Positions 1-6,426 of a stretch of DNA of 7,278 nucleotides are shown piece by piece. The first letter of the stretch is position 1, and the number at the start of each line of letters is the position of its first letter. A program made the position numbers and the translations under genes. Source of the DNA: Gammaproteobacteria bacterium (GTDB lineage Bacteria > Pseudomonadota > Gammaproteobacteria > UBA4575); assembly GCA_027297825.1 (NCBI GenBank), contig JAPUHH010000026.1, forward strand, positions 1 to 7,278. The letters are read 5' to 3'. Below the pieces are notes generated by a model that ran no database searches, was not told where the DNA came from, and saw nothing but the letters and a program-made list of their open reading frames with translations.

Positions 1-1119
1 GAAAAAGGGCGTCGAAATATTCGTGCTCTCGTTTTGACCCCAACTCGCGAATTGGCCGCACAGGTTGCTAATAGCGTGCATGATTATGGTAAGCACCTAC
101 CATTGCGTGCCACGGTGGTATTTGGTGGTGTTAGCATCAACTCACAAATTAAGAGATTACGTAATGGTGTAGATATTCTAGTGGCGACTCCTGGTAGATT
201 GTTAGACCACGTAGGCCAGCGCACAGTTGATCTTTCGAAAGTAGAGATCCTCGTACTTGACGAAGCAGATCGCATGCTCGATATGGGCTTTATTCATGAT
301 ATTCGCAAGGTGCTTGTTCTATTACCAAAACAAAAGCAAACCTTATTATTCTCAGCGACGTTCTCAAATGATATTAAGCGCCTGGCTGATAGATTGCTCA
401 AGTCGCCGGAGTTAGTCGAAGTTGCGCGACGCAACACCGCAGCAGAAAGTGTTACGCAAATTGTGCATCCGGTAGATAAAAGTAATAAACGTAAATTGCT
501 TTCTTTCTTGATTGGTTCCAAGAACTGGAAACAAGTATTGGTATTCACCCGTACTAAACATGGCGCAAATCGTCTTGCAGAACAGCTAGAAACCGATGGC
601 CTCGCAGCTTCTGCAATTCATGGCAACAAAAGCCAAGGCGCGCGCACCAAAGCATTGGCTAATTTTAAAGCTGGTAAAGTGCGAGTACTGGTAGCTACCG
701 ATATTGCTGCACGAGGACTCGACATCAATCAGTTGCCGCATGTAGTCAATTACGAATTACCTAACGTTCCGGAAGACTATATTCATCGCATTGGCCGCAC
801 CGGTCGCGCAGGTCATGAAGGTGAAGCGATGTCACTGGTATGTGTAGATGAACTGAAGTTACTAAAAGATATCGAACGTCTTCTCAAGCGCGAGATTCCA
901 AAAGAAGTAATCGAAAATTTCGAACCCGACCCAAGAATTAAGGCGCAGCCAATTAATAATGGCCGCGGTGGTCGACAACAACAGGCAGGTAGGAAACACG
1001 CTAGAAAAAAACCGGCAGCGGGGGGCGGTAATAACCGGCAGACACCTTTCAAGTGGAATTCAAAAAGCCAGGGTCGCTCTGGTAATCGTTCTCGTAATTT
1101 CCAACAAGAAGCGCGTTAG
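1..1119 (+). CDS. rhlE: ATP-dependent RNA helicase RhlE, 5'-truncated by the window edge
   Basis: This is a DEAD-box RNA helicase that unwinds or remodels RNA using ATP; RhlE acts in ribosome maturation and RNA turnover in the cytoplasm. The reading frame is open from base 1, so the gene starts upstream and the TTG at 34 is only an internal leucine. The 372 visible residues carry motif Ia PTREL (14-18), TPGR (63-66), motif II DEAD (87-90), SAT (118-120), VFTRTKHGAN in the second RecA domain, ATDIAARGLD (232-241) and HRIGRTGRAG (262-271). The Q motif and Walker A, roughly the first 60-80 residues, lie outside. The last 50 or so residues form a basic Arg/Gly/Gln/Asn-rich tail containing RGGR, typical of RhlE and probably RNA-binding. 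Close agreement with remembered E. coli RhlE (VFGGVSIN, SATFS, IHGNKSQGART, NYELPNVPEDY) supports RhlE over other DEAD-box subfamilies. Confidence 0.95.
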   Translation, partial: EKGRRNIRALVLTPTRELAAQVANSVHDYGKHLPLRATVVFGGVSINSQIKRLRNGVDILVATPGRLLDHVGQRTVDLSKVEILVLDEADRMLDMGFIHDIRKVLVLLPKQKQTLLFSATFSNDIKRLADRLLKSPELVEVARRNTAAESVTQIVHPVDKSNKRKLLSFLIGSKNWKQVLVFTRTKHGANRLAEQLETDGLAASAIHGNKSQGARTKALANFKAGKVRVLVATDIAARGLDINQLPHVVNYELPNVPEDYIHRIGRTGRAGHEGEAMSLVCVDELKLLKDIERLLKREIPKEVIENFEPDPRIKAQPINNGRGGRQQQAGRKHARKKPAAGGGNNRQTPFKWNSKSQGRSGNRSRNFQQEAR

Positions 1120-1124
1120 AGATC

Positions 1125-1165
1125 AGCTGAGCAGGGTTCACTCCCTGCTCGGCTTAATTGTTTTC
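1125..1165 (+). terminator. Rho-independent terminator of rhlE
   Basis: A perfect 8-bp stem, GAGCAGGG (1129-1136) and CCCTGCTC (1143-1150), encloses a 6-nt loop. Four further pairs, one of them a T-G wobble, extend it to AGCT (1125-1128) with GGCT (1151-1154). It is followed on the plus strand by TAATTGTTTT. It begins 5 nt after the rhlE stop and its T-rich tail just reaches the stop codon of the convergent DUF3565 gene. On the minus strand there is no T tract after the stem, so it mainly serves rhlE. Confidence 0.88.
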
Positions 1166-1364
1166 AGTCTTTAGCCGCGGTTACATCGCATTTTTTACAT
1201 TCAAGTTTGTATCCGAGCATAGAAGTGCGTCCTGCATCAGTCAGCACCCATGGGCGGCTCACTAAGGGAGGGTTGTGCCGAACATGTTGGAAGTGACCGC
1301 AGGTTAATTCAGCGACCCAATGATCTTCGTCATCTATGTGGTATCCAACGATGCTTTGTTCCAT
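1164..1364 (-). CDS. DUF3565 domain protein, small putative zinc-binding protein
   Basis: This 66-residue protein matches the DUF3565 family along its whole length: it begins MEQSIVGYH, has WVAELTCGH, then QHVRHNPP, RPWVLT, GRTSMLG and a closing LECKKC. C22, H24, C56 and C59 (CGH plus CxxC) suggest a single bound zinc ion, but that is inferred from residue spacing. No biochemical function is known to me for the family. The ATG at 1362-1364 gives the family's usual N-terminus; the sequence in front (GTGAAAGCCT) has only a weak ribosome-binding site. The gene starts 15 nt after the stop codon of the YgjP-like gene, so cotranscription is likely. It is cytoplasmic, with no signal peptide or membrane segment. 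Confidence 0.87.
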   Translation of the reverse strand: MEQSIVGYHIDDEDHWVAELTCGHFQHVRHNPPLVSRPWVLTDAGRTSMLGYKLECKKCDVTAAKD

Positions 1365-1379
1365 AGGCTTTCACTATAG

Positions 1380-2102
1380 CTATAAATTTGCGGTGAGCAT
1401 GAGTTTATCATTCACGCCACGCCACTGTGGCATGTATTGGCTCATTAGTGCGTAAAAGCGCCTATTATGTTTGCGTTCAATCAGGTGTGCCATTTCATGC
1501 AGAACTACATACTCGAGACATTCGGAAGTTTTTTTAGCGAGCTCTAGATTTAGCCAAATTCGTTTCGCGGTCGGGTTGCATGATCCCCACCTTGTTTTCA
1601 TCTTCTTAACCCCAAATTCATTCACTGATACCCTCATTGGTTTTTCATATTTTGCAATCAGGTTGGAGATTTCTTGCTTAAGTTCGTGGCGATACCAGGT
1701 ATCGATCGCAGCTTGGCGTTTCGTAATGGGCGCAGCCGAGCAAATGTGTAATGTTAAGTCATGTTGATGGAGTGCCACACGTGCTGCACCGCTCGTAGCA
1801 ATAATCTTTAATTTATATGCCTCACCTTTAAAGTAATGTATTTCTCCATCGGTATACTTGTATGGAGCAGCCTGTGCTTGGGTAAGTACTATAGCTTGCT
1901 GGCGCTGTATCCAATCAAACTTGGAATGTACAAAGATGCGAATGTAGTCTAGCGACATTTCTCTGGGTGCAGAGACGCGAACCTGGCCATCAGGGGGGCG
2001 CACGCTTAAGTGGATATTTTTAATATCCTTTTGTATCACCTCAACCTCGAATTCCAATAATTTTAATAGCGTGGTGATAGGCTTTTTGTTCTTTTTGCGC
2101 AT
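1380..2102 (-). CDS. YgjP-like metal-dependent hydrolase (COG1451, M48-like HExxH protein)
   Basis: This 240-residue protein belongs to the YgjP/COG1451 family (DUF45), zinc-metallopeptidase-like proteins named in some databases as UTP pyrophosphatase; its substrate here is unknown. The C-terminal half carries the family signatures: RWGSC at 171-175, then a helix with HEMAH at 202-206 and the third metal ligand H212 in KHNRRF, ending with MPQW. The N-terminal half (about 16-110) matches the family's usual beta-rich part, with SAPREMSLDYI and a WIQRQQ helix. Length is normal for the family. The ATG at 2100-2102 lacks a good ribosome-binding site; the frame is closed by a TGA 24 nt further upstream and no better start was seen. 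It lies 75 nt downstream of dbpA and 15 nt upstream of the DUF3565 gene, so it heads a likely two-gene transcript or is read through from dbpA. Confidence 0.88.
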   Translation of the reverse strand: MRKKNKKPITTLLKLLEFEVEVIQKDIKNIHLSVRPPDGQVRVSAPREMSLDYIRIFVHSKFDWIQRQQAIVLTQAQAAPYKYTDGEIHYFKGEAYKLKIIATSGAARVALHQHDLTLHICSAAPITKRQAAIDTWYRHELKQEISNLIAKYEKPMRVSVNEFGVKKMKTRWGSCNPTAKRIWLNLELAKKTSECLEYVVLHEMAHLIERKHNRRFYALMSQYMPQWRGVNDKLMLTANL

Positions 2103-2177
2103 AGATAAGATCTTGCTACTGCCTTTTCATGGTTTTGTATTGATGGCTACATGAAATTAGTTTGATTATATTTGTTC

Positions 2178-3560
2178 TTAACGCAGCTTACGCACTCTGA
2201 ATTTGCGACCCTTAATTTTACCCTCAGATAGAATTTTCAGGGCTTGTTTGGCAATAGAGCGTTCGGTAGCGACATAAGCAAAGTGATCGAAAATATCAAT
2301 TTTACCAATTTGTTGCCCTGCTAGAGCGGTGTTTGCGGTTAAAGCCCCTAAAATGTCACCTGCACGTACTTTTTCTTTGCGACCGCCATTAATGCACAAC
2401 GTGACCATCGGCGGGCTGAGTTTGAAGTTTTCTCGTGTTTTAAGCGTAGTGGGTTTACGAATAGTAACCGGATTCTTTTGATAATCTTCAATTGCGTTCA
2501 CCTTAGGCGCTTCAGAGGCCATGAATAAACTCAGTGCTAGGCCTGCACTGCCCGCACGACCGGTGCGCCCAATGCGGTGAATGTGCACTTCTGGGTCTGG
2601 CGATATTTCAAAAACAATCACTGCGCTTAAATCTTTAATATCTAAGCCGCGTGCTGCTACGTCGGTGGCGACAAGAATAGAAGTGCTTTTATTGGCAGCT
2701 TGTGCCAGTACCTGGTCACGTTCTTTTTGATCCAGATCACCGTGTAGGGCCAATGCATGAAATCCCTGCTGCCATAGAGCATCTGCTAGCTCTTGGCATT
2801 GTTGCTTGCGATTACAAAACACCAGGCTAGATTCAGGCCGATAATGTTCTAATAGGGCCGTTAATATTTTAGTGCGCTCGCCTTTTTGTATTTCATAAAA
2901 AACTTGTTTTATTTTTGTATTGTCGTGCAAACTTTCAACGCGAATATCAACAGGATCTTTCTGAATAGTATTGCTGATGTGTTTTATTTCATTGGGGTAG
3001 GTCGCAGAAAATAGTAGGGTTTGTTTTTGTCGTGGCGTCCTCTCAATAACGCGCATAATCTCTTCTTGAAAGCCCAAGCTCAGCATGCGGTCGACTTCAT
3101 CTAATACCAGAACTTTTAATGTAGTCAGTTTTAACGTACCTTTTTCTAAATGCTTAAGTATGCGCCCGGGTGTGCCTACTACTATATGCGGATTGCGCTC
3201 TAACGCGGCCAGTTGAGGGCCCATCGGTTTACCCCCGCACAAGGTCAGAATACTTGTGTTTGGAATGGCACGGGCTAGACGACGGAGTTCTTTACTTACT
3301 TGATCTGCAAGTTCCCGTGTAGGGCAAAGTACCAGTGCTTGAGTTTGGTAAGTTTGCGGTTCAAATTTGTGCAGAATGCCAATGGCAAAGGCCGCCGTTT
3401 TGCCACTGCCGGTTTTCGCCTGTGCCAGTAAATCTTTACCTTTTAATATAGCGGGCAAGCTTTGTGTCTGTATCGGGGTCATTGCCTGGTAATCCAAGGA
3501 CTCGATATTCATGAGTAGCTCGGGTGCTAAAGGCAGAGATGAAAAAGTAGTTGTGGTCAC
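2178..3560 (-). CDS. dbpA: ATP-dependent RNA helicase DbpA
   Basis: DbpA is a DEAD-box ATPase activated by hairpin 92 of 23S rRNA and acts late in 50S subunit assembly. The 460-residue protein is full length (E. coli DbpA is about 457). Motifs in order: MTPIQ of the Q motif (27-31), AKTGSGKT Walker A (48-55), PTRELADQV (80-88), LCGG (107-110), TPGR (130-133), motif II at 154-157, SAT (185-187), VFCNRK, LHGDLDQKERD, ATDVAARGLDI (298-308) and HRIGRTGRAG (328-337). Residues about 386-458 form the DbpA RNA-binding domain (TLCINGGRKEKVRAGDILGAL to GKIKGRKFRVR), which separates DbpA from other helicases. Motif II reads DEVD rather than DEAD. The start is GTG (3558-3560), chosen because MTTTTFSSLPL aligns with the E. 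coli start MTAFSTL; no clear ribosome-binding site precedes it. It diverges from the broken sulP gene. Confidence 0.96.
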   Translation of the reverse strand: MTTTTFSSLPLAPELLMNIESLDYQAMTPIQTQSLPAILKGKDLLAQAKTGSGKTAAFAIGILHKFEPQTYQTQALVLCPTRELADQVSKELRRLARAIPNTSILTLCGGKPMGPQLAALERNPHIVVGTPGRILKHLEKGTLKLTTLKVLVLDEVDRMLSLGFQEEIMRVIERTPRQKQTLLFSATYPNEIKHISNTIQKDPVDIRVESLHDNTKIKQVFYEIQKGERTKILTALLEHYRPESSLVFCNRKQQCQELADALWQQGFHALALHGDLDQKERDQVLAQAANKSTSILVATDVAARGLDIKDLSAVIVFEISPDPEVHIHRIGRTGRAGSAGLALSLFMASEAPKVNAIEDYQKNPVTIRKPTTLKTRENFKLSPPMVTLCINGGRKEKVRAGDILGALTANTALAGQQIGKIDIFDHFAYVATERSIAKQALKILSEGKIKGRKFRVRKLR

Positions 3561-3619
3561 GGTTGCTTGATTATTGTCGGAAATCTTGATGGGTTTAGCG
3601 GCAAGGCGGGCGTATTCAT
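3557..3619 (-). CDS. Possible 20-codon leader ORF overlapping the dbpA start
   Basis: An ATG at 3617-3619 opens a 20-codon frame (MNTPALPLNPSRFPTIIKQP) whose TGA stop overlaps the dbpA GTG start in the sequence GTGA. Such overlaps often couple translation, and dbpA itself lacks a visible ribosome-binding site, so ribosomes ending here could restart on dbpA. Against this, the leader ATG also has no ribosome-binding site, only an A+T-rich stretch (GCAATTAAA), and a 20-codon frame can occur by chance. The peptide resembles nothing I recognise. Confidence 0.25.
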   Translation of the reverse strand: MNTPALPLNPSRFPTIIKQP

Positions 3620-3790
3620 TTTAATTGCGTAGTCTAATACTATAGTTTCAATGTCCTGTGCGACATCCATATCACTAATAATACACATAACCTAATAATC
3701 CCCGAAAGTAAATCCGTGTGACCTGAATTTGTGTAATCAAATGGGGATGGGTCAAACCGCAAGAGTTGTATATTTTGTATAAATATTTTC

Positions 3791-3799
3791 TGTTATATT
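3791..3799 (+). promoter_or_regulatory. Possible extended -10 promoter for the sulP remnant
   Basis: TGTTATATT at 3791-3799 fits an extended -10 element (TGn followed by TATATT). It lies about 40 nt before the ATG at 3839 and is preceded by a very A+T-rich stretch (3766-3790). No good -35 hexamer stands at the right distance; TATTTT at 3771-3776 is the nearest by spacing (17 nt) and matches poorly. An extended -10 can work without a strong -35. Confidence 0.35.
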
Positions 3800-3838
3800 C
3801 CGCGCCCTTTCACGTCGTATAACCCCAATAGGTACTTA

Positions 3839-4856
3839 ATGTTTCAGCTTGGTTGCGCGAGTCGCGTATGTGTTCAAAACGAGATTTTGTCTGGTCTGAC
3901 AGTAGCACTGGCACTGGTGCCAGAAGCTGTGGCCTTTGCTTTTGTGGCAGGAGGTGGATCCTCTAGTGGGTTTGTATGCTGCCTTTATGGTGGGTATTTT
4001 AGCCGCTATTTTTGGCGGACGCCCAGGAATGATCTCCGGTGCAACCGGTGCCATGGCAGTGGTGATGGTCGCTTTGGTTGCTGAGCATGGTGTGGAATAT
4101 CTATTTGCAGCGGTGGTTCTGACAGGCTTGTTTCAAATGCTAGCCGGAGTGTTACGGCTAGGTAAATTTATTCGTATCGTGCCACACCCAGTGATGTTGG
4201 GTTTTGTAAATGGTTTAGCCATTGTGATTTTCCTGGCCCAATTACAACATTTTCAGATCATTTCGCCTGATGGGGTGAAGGAATGGTTAAGTGGTAATGC
4301 TTTAGTGATTTTTGCCAGTTTAATTCTACTTACCATAGCGATTATTCATTTTTTACCAAAGTTAACCAGCAGCTTTCCAGCCGCGTTGGCGGCCATTATG
4401 GTAGTCAGCTTATTGGTCATTGGGTTGAACCTAGATACCGTAACGGTAGGAGATCTGGCCAGCATCGAAGGAGGGTTACCTTCTTTTCATCTTCCAGCGG
4501 TGCCATTTAATTTAGAAACACTGATTATTATTTTACCCTATTCATTTGTGCTGGCAGCAATAGGGCTGATTGAATCTTTGCTTACACTCAGTCTTATCGA
4601 TGAAGTCACCAATACGCGTGGACGCGGGAATCGAGAGTGCATGGGGCAAGGTATTGCCAATACCGTAACCGGTTTATTTGGTGGCATGGGGGGCTGTGCC
4701 ATGATTGGTCAGAGTATGATTAACGTGAACTCTGGCGGTCGTCAACGTTTGTCTGGTGTAGCTGCAGCGCTGTTCTTATTAATGTTTATTCTATTTGCAT
4801 CACCCTTAATAGAACGCATTTCCCCATGGCGTTTGTCTTTAGCTCAAGTACTATAA
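3839..4856 (+). pseudogene. SulP-family anion transporter, frameshifted and C-terminally truncated
   Basis: SulP proteins are multi-pass inner-membrane anion transporters (sulfate, bicarbonate and others); the substrate cannot be told here. The ATG at 3839, six bases after a weak AATAGG site, opens 38 codons ending LVPEAVAFAFVAG. The family continuation VDPLVGLYAAFMVG is one frame away, from 3954. One extra G in the GAGG at 3951-3954 accounts for the break, and a corrected reading would give 338 residues. The next segments are well preserved: GGRPGMISGATGAMAVVM, VPHPVMLGFVNGLAIVIFLAQ, LAAIGLIESLLTL, TRGRGNRE, GLFGGMGGCAMIGQSMINVNSGGR. After LFASPLIERI the expected segment resembling IPMAALVGVMF is only hinted at in another frame (CCCATGGCG, 4822-4830), then similarity ends. 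The last membrane segments and the STAS domain, roughly 150-170 residues, are missing. The second half alone could still be translated from an ATG at 3936, but a working transporter is unlikely. Confidence 0.85.
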
Positions 4857-5053
4857 TAAAGTATTAATAAAACAATAAGTTATTAGGTTTTAACGTATTT
4901 ATAGTAATACAAATATAAATTATTCCTGCACAATTCCTGCATTAAAGCGTGTTTCAGGCAAATAATAGCCACACTGTAAAAACTTATACACCCTTTTTTA
5001 TGGACTGTGAAAACTCATGCGCGCCCTGGCAAAATCAGTAGATTGTTTATTCT
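4857..5053. other. A+T-rich non-coding junction between sulP remnant and gene array
   Basis: No supportable gene was found on either strand. The stretch holds short direct repeats: ATTCCTGCA twice (4922-4930, 4933-4941) and a 14-mer that recurs with 12 of 14 matches, ACTGTAAAAACTTA (4973-4986) and ACTGTGAAAACTCA (5004-5017), offset by 31 bp. CATTAAAGC at 4940-4948 recurs at 5080-5088, overlapping the first palindromic element. The region lies directly beyond the point where sulP similarity is lost and may contain the joint between conserved chromosome and accessory DNA. Confidence 0.5.
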
Positions 5054-5083
5054 AATGTATGCTTTCGGCCAACAGCGGACATT
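5054..5083 (-). repeat. Palindromic element, copy A
   Basis: In gene orientation this reads AATGTCCGC, a 12-nt centre TGTTGGCCGAAA, then GCATACATT. The arms match at 7 of 9 positions. It lies 33 nt past the stop codon of the NTF2-like gene. It shares the arm sequence and the CCGAAAGC core with copies C and, in part, B and D, and all copies point the same way. No T tract follows on the minus strand, so it is not a standard intrinsic terminator. Confidence 0.75.
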
Positions 5084-5116
5084 AAAGCATCGATCATAAG
5101 AATCACTCAAATGGAG

Positions 5117-5533
5117 TTAATTCCACCCGAGTTGTTGCATAGTAATCGTATCGTTCCATATTTTCGTCACGTGTTGAATACGATTGCCTTCAAATACCAT
5201 CGCATAAACATAGTCAGTAGCAATAGATTTTCCAGTGGGTGCTACCGGACCACCTGGGCCAGTATGCGTCCCATGAAATACACCATACCCCGCAACAGTT
5301 TTACGAGATTCATCAGCTGCAAAAAAAAGCAACTCATAGTGCCCATCTGGCACGGGTATAAATAAGTCCTTCACCCATTCGCAATAATCTTCAAGTGTGT
5401 TTATTTCTGCAAGTACTCCTGTTTGCGAAGAGAATGTCGCATCAGGTAGACAGTATTCTTTACAGCCAGCCCATCCCTTTCCAGTCTCACAGGCATCGAA
5501 GAACCGTTTCGCAGGTTCTAGAATTTTACTCAT
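5117..5533 (-). CDS. NTF2-like / SnoaL-like family protein
   Basis: This 138-residue protein looks like a single-domain member of the NTF2-like (SnoaL-like) alpha+beta barrel superfamily. It opens with a helix (PAKRFFDACETGKGW), followed by CLPDATF and a helix LEDYCEWVKDLF, then beta strands with YELLFFAADE, AGYGVFHGTHTG, and a closing DYVYAMVFEGNRIQHVTKIWND. Members include polyketide cyclases, isomerases and many uncharacterised proteins; the residues seen do not fix a reaction. No signal peptide or membrane segment is present. The ATG at 5531-5533 is well supported: AAGAGGA stands 4 nt before it. It is the last gene of the array in transcription order, with copy A behind its stop and copy B 83 nt before its start, so it probably has its own promoter in the A+T-rich gap. 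Confidence 0.85.
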   Translation of the reverse strand: MSKILEPAKRFFDACETGKGWAGCKEYCLPDATFSSQTGVLAEINTLEDYCEWVKDLFIPVPDGHYELLFFAADESRKTVAGYGVFHGTHTGPGGPVAPTGKSIATDYVYAMVFEGNRIQHVTKIWNDTITMQQLGWN

Positions 5534-5560
5534 ACAATCCTCTTTTTAATTTAGTAAATA

Positions 5561-5577
5561 ATTAATAACTTATTAAT
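5561..5577. promoter_or_regulatory. Perfect A+T palindrome before the NTF2-like gene, possible operator
   Basis: ATTAATAA and TTATTAAT form perfect 8-bp arms around a single C. The site lies 28-44 nt before the ATG, where a promoter would be expected. The 12-mer AATAAGTTATTA inside its complement also occurs at 4874-4885. It may be a regulator site, but low complexity makes chance plausible. Confidence 0.25.
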
Positions 5578-5616
5578 GTAGTCTCCCTATAAATTCTCAT
5601 AATCCTAGCTCCATTT

Positions 5617-5648
5617 GAATGACCGCTTTGGGTCGTTAGTGGACATTC
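5617..5648 (-). repeat. Palindromic element, copy B
   Basis: In gene orientation this is GAATGTCCAC, centre TAACGACCCAAA, then GCGGTCATTC. The arms match at 8 of 10 positions, with one mismatch able to form a G-T pair. Only one base separates it from the hydrolase stop codon. The flank on the gene side (plus strand CATTCATTATTT) resembles that of copies C and D, so the element seems to continue into the last codon and the stop of the hydrolase gene. Confidence 0.85.
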
Positions 5649-5649
5649 A

Positions 5650-6360
5650 TTATTTTATCACCTCATTTAAAAATTTCTTAATACTTTGAGCAGCTTGCTC
5701 CGACTTTGTCTGTAATAACATATGTGGCGCATCAAACGATTGTACTGTTACATTTTTCCCGATCTTTTTAATCAATCTCATAGAGCTTTCATACACGAGA
5801 CGATCTTTAGATGCTCTGAGATATAAAATTGGCAATTCACAATTCTTCAAAATATCTGTTACATCTACGTCAGCAATCTCTTTTAGCCGACTGAAGTAAA
5901 CCTCGCGAGTTAATTCACGAGTAGCCGCCTGTATATTGTGAATTAAAGCCGTGTCTGATAGACCACTTGTTAGTAATGTTTTTATATACCAAGAGGGTGT
6001 TTCTTTGCGTAAGTGTTTTGGTCTAAGGAAGGGTCGAATAAGTTTGGATAACAGAACTTGAGGGTTTTTTACAAAAGTCGCACACAAAATTATCCCTTTT
6101 AGATTGTTGCCGGTACGCCGTGACAGCAGCATCGCTAATGGGCCACCAAAGGATTCACCAAGAAGTACAAACGGTGTTTCTGGTAACTCATCTTTTAGAA
6201 AATGACATAGCTCAGAATAAGTCATCGGCTTTTCATTTGGATAGGACAGAACAATAGTATTTACACTATCCATCAGTTGTTTGTGTAGTGGAGAAAACAG
6301 CCGGCCAGTACCATCAAATCCAGGTAACAAAACCAATGCTGGGGTTATGTTTTTGGTCAA
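5650..6360 (-). CDS. Alpha/beta-fold hydrolase
   Basis: This 236-residue cytoplasmic protein has the alpha/beta-hydrolase fold and a complete likely catalytic triad: nucleophile S70 in GESFGG, D186 in LRASKDRLV and H213 in DAPHMLLQ. The early LLPGFDGTG (11-19) is the oxyanion-hole loop. The middle segment (about 100-165) is the variable helical cap, which sets the substrate, so an esterase or thioesterase role can be guessed but not assigned. The predicted start is TTG (6358-6360). No ATG lies between the upstream stop at 6376-6378 and LPGFDG, and no convincing ribosome-binding site is visible, so expression may be weak or the start may have been altered. The stop codon falls inside the conserved flank of element B, and element C lies only 23 nt before the start. 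Confidence 0.87.
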   Translation of the reverse strand: MTKNITPALVLLPGFDGTGRLFSPLHKQLMDSVNTIVLSYPNEKPMTYSELCHFLKDELPETPFVLLGESFGGPLAMLLSRRTGNNLKGIILCATFVKNPQVLLSKLIRPFLRPKHLRKETPSWYIKTLLTSGLSDTALIHNIQAATRELTREVYFSRLKEIADVDVTDILKNCELPILYLRASKDRLVYESSMRLIKKIGKNVTVQSFDAPHMLLQTKSEQAAQSIKKFLNEVIK

Positions 6361-6383
6361 ACTAGGGGTAGTGAATTAGTTGT

Positions 6384-6405
6384 GTATGTCCGCTTTCGGC
6401 CATTC
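6384..6405 (-). repeat. Palindromic element, copy C (internally shortened)
   Basis: In gene orientation this reads GAATG followed directly by GCCGAAAGCGGACATAC. Compared with copy A it lacks about 10 nt covering the rest of the first arm and part of the centre, but keeps both ends and the GCCGAAAGC core. A small hairpin (CCG, CTTT, CGG on the plus strand) remains. The gene-side flank CATTCAGTATTT nearly equals that of copy D. It lies 21 nt past the stop of the membrane-protein gene. Confidence 0.75.
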
Positions 6406-6426
6406 AGTATTTCTCTATAATTGGAG

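Noticed and set aside
34..1119. rhlE starting at the TTG at base 34
   Set aside because: The frame is open back to base 1 and encodes typical RhlE sequence (GRRNIRALVLTPTREL), so the true start is outside the window.
959..1174. 71-residue plus-strand ORF overlapping the rhlE tail
   Set aside because: It is a shifted frame of the repetitive Arg/Gly/Gln-rich tail and runs across the terminator.
1471..1767. 98-residue plus-strand ORF within the YgjP-like gene
   Set aside because: It is antisense to the conserved HExxH region and has no ribosome-binding site or family likeness.
3650..3667. ATGTC and GACAT around CTGTGC as a fifth copy of the element
   Set aside because: The ends resemble the repeat arms, but the CSAAAGC core is absent and the arms are only 5 bp; chance is a sufficient explanation.
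3839..4084. Separate 81-residue protein from the first sulP frame
   Set aside because: After codon 38 it loses similarity to SulP while another frame continues it; the tail is out-of-frame translation.
5111..5365. 84-residue plus-strand ORF opposite the NTF2-like gene
   Set aside because: It is antisense to a convincing gene with a strong ribosome-binding site and has no recognisable features.
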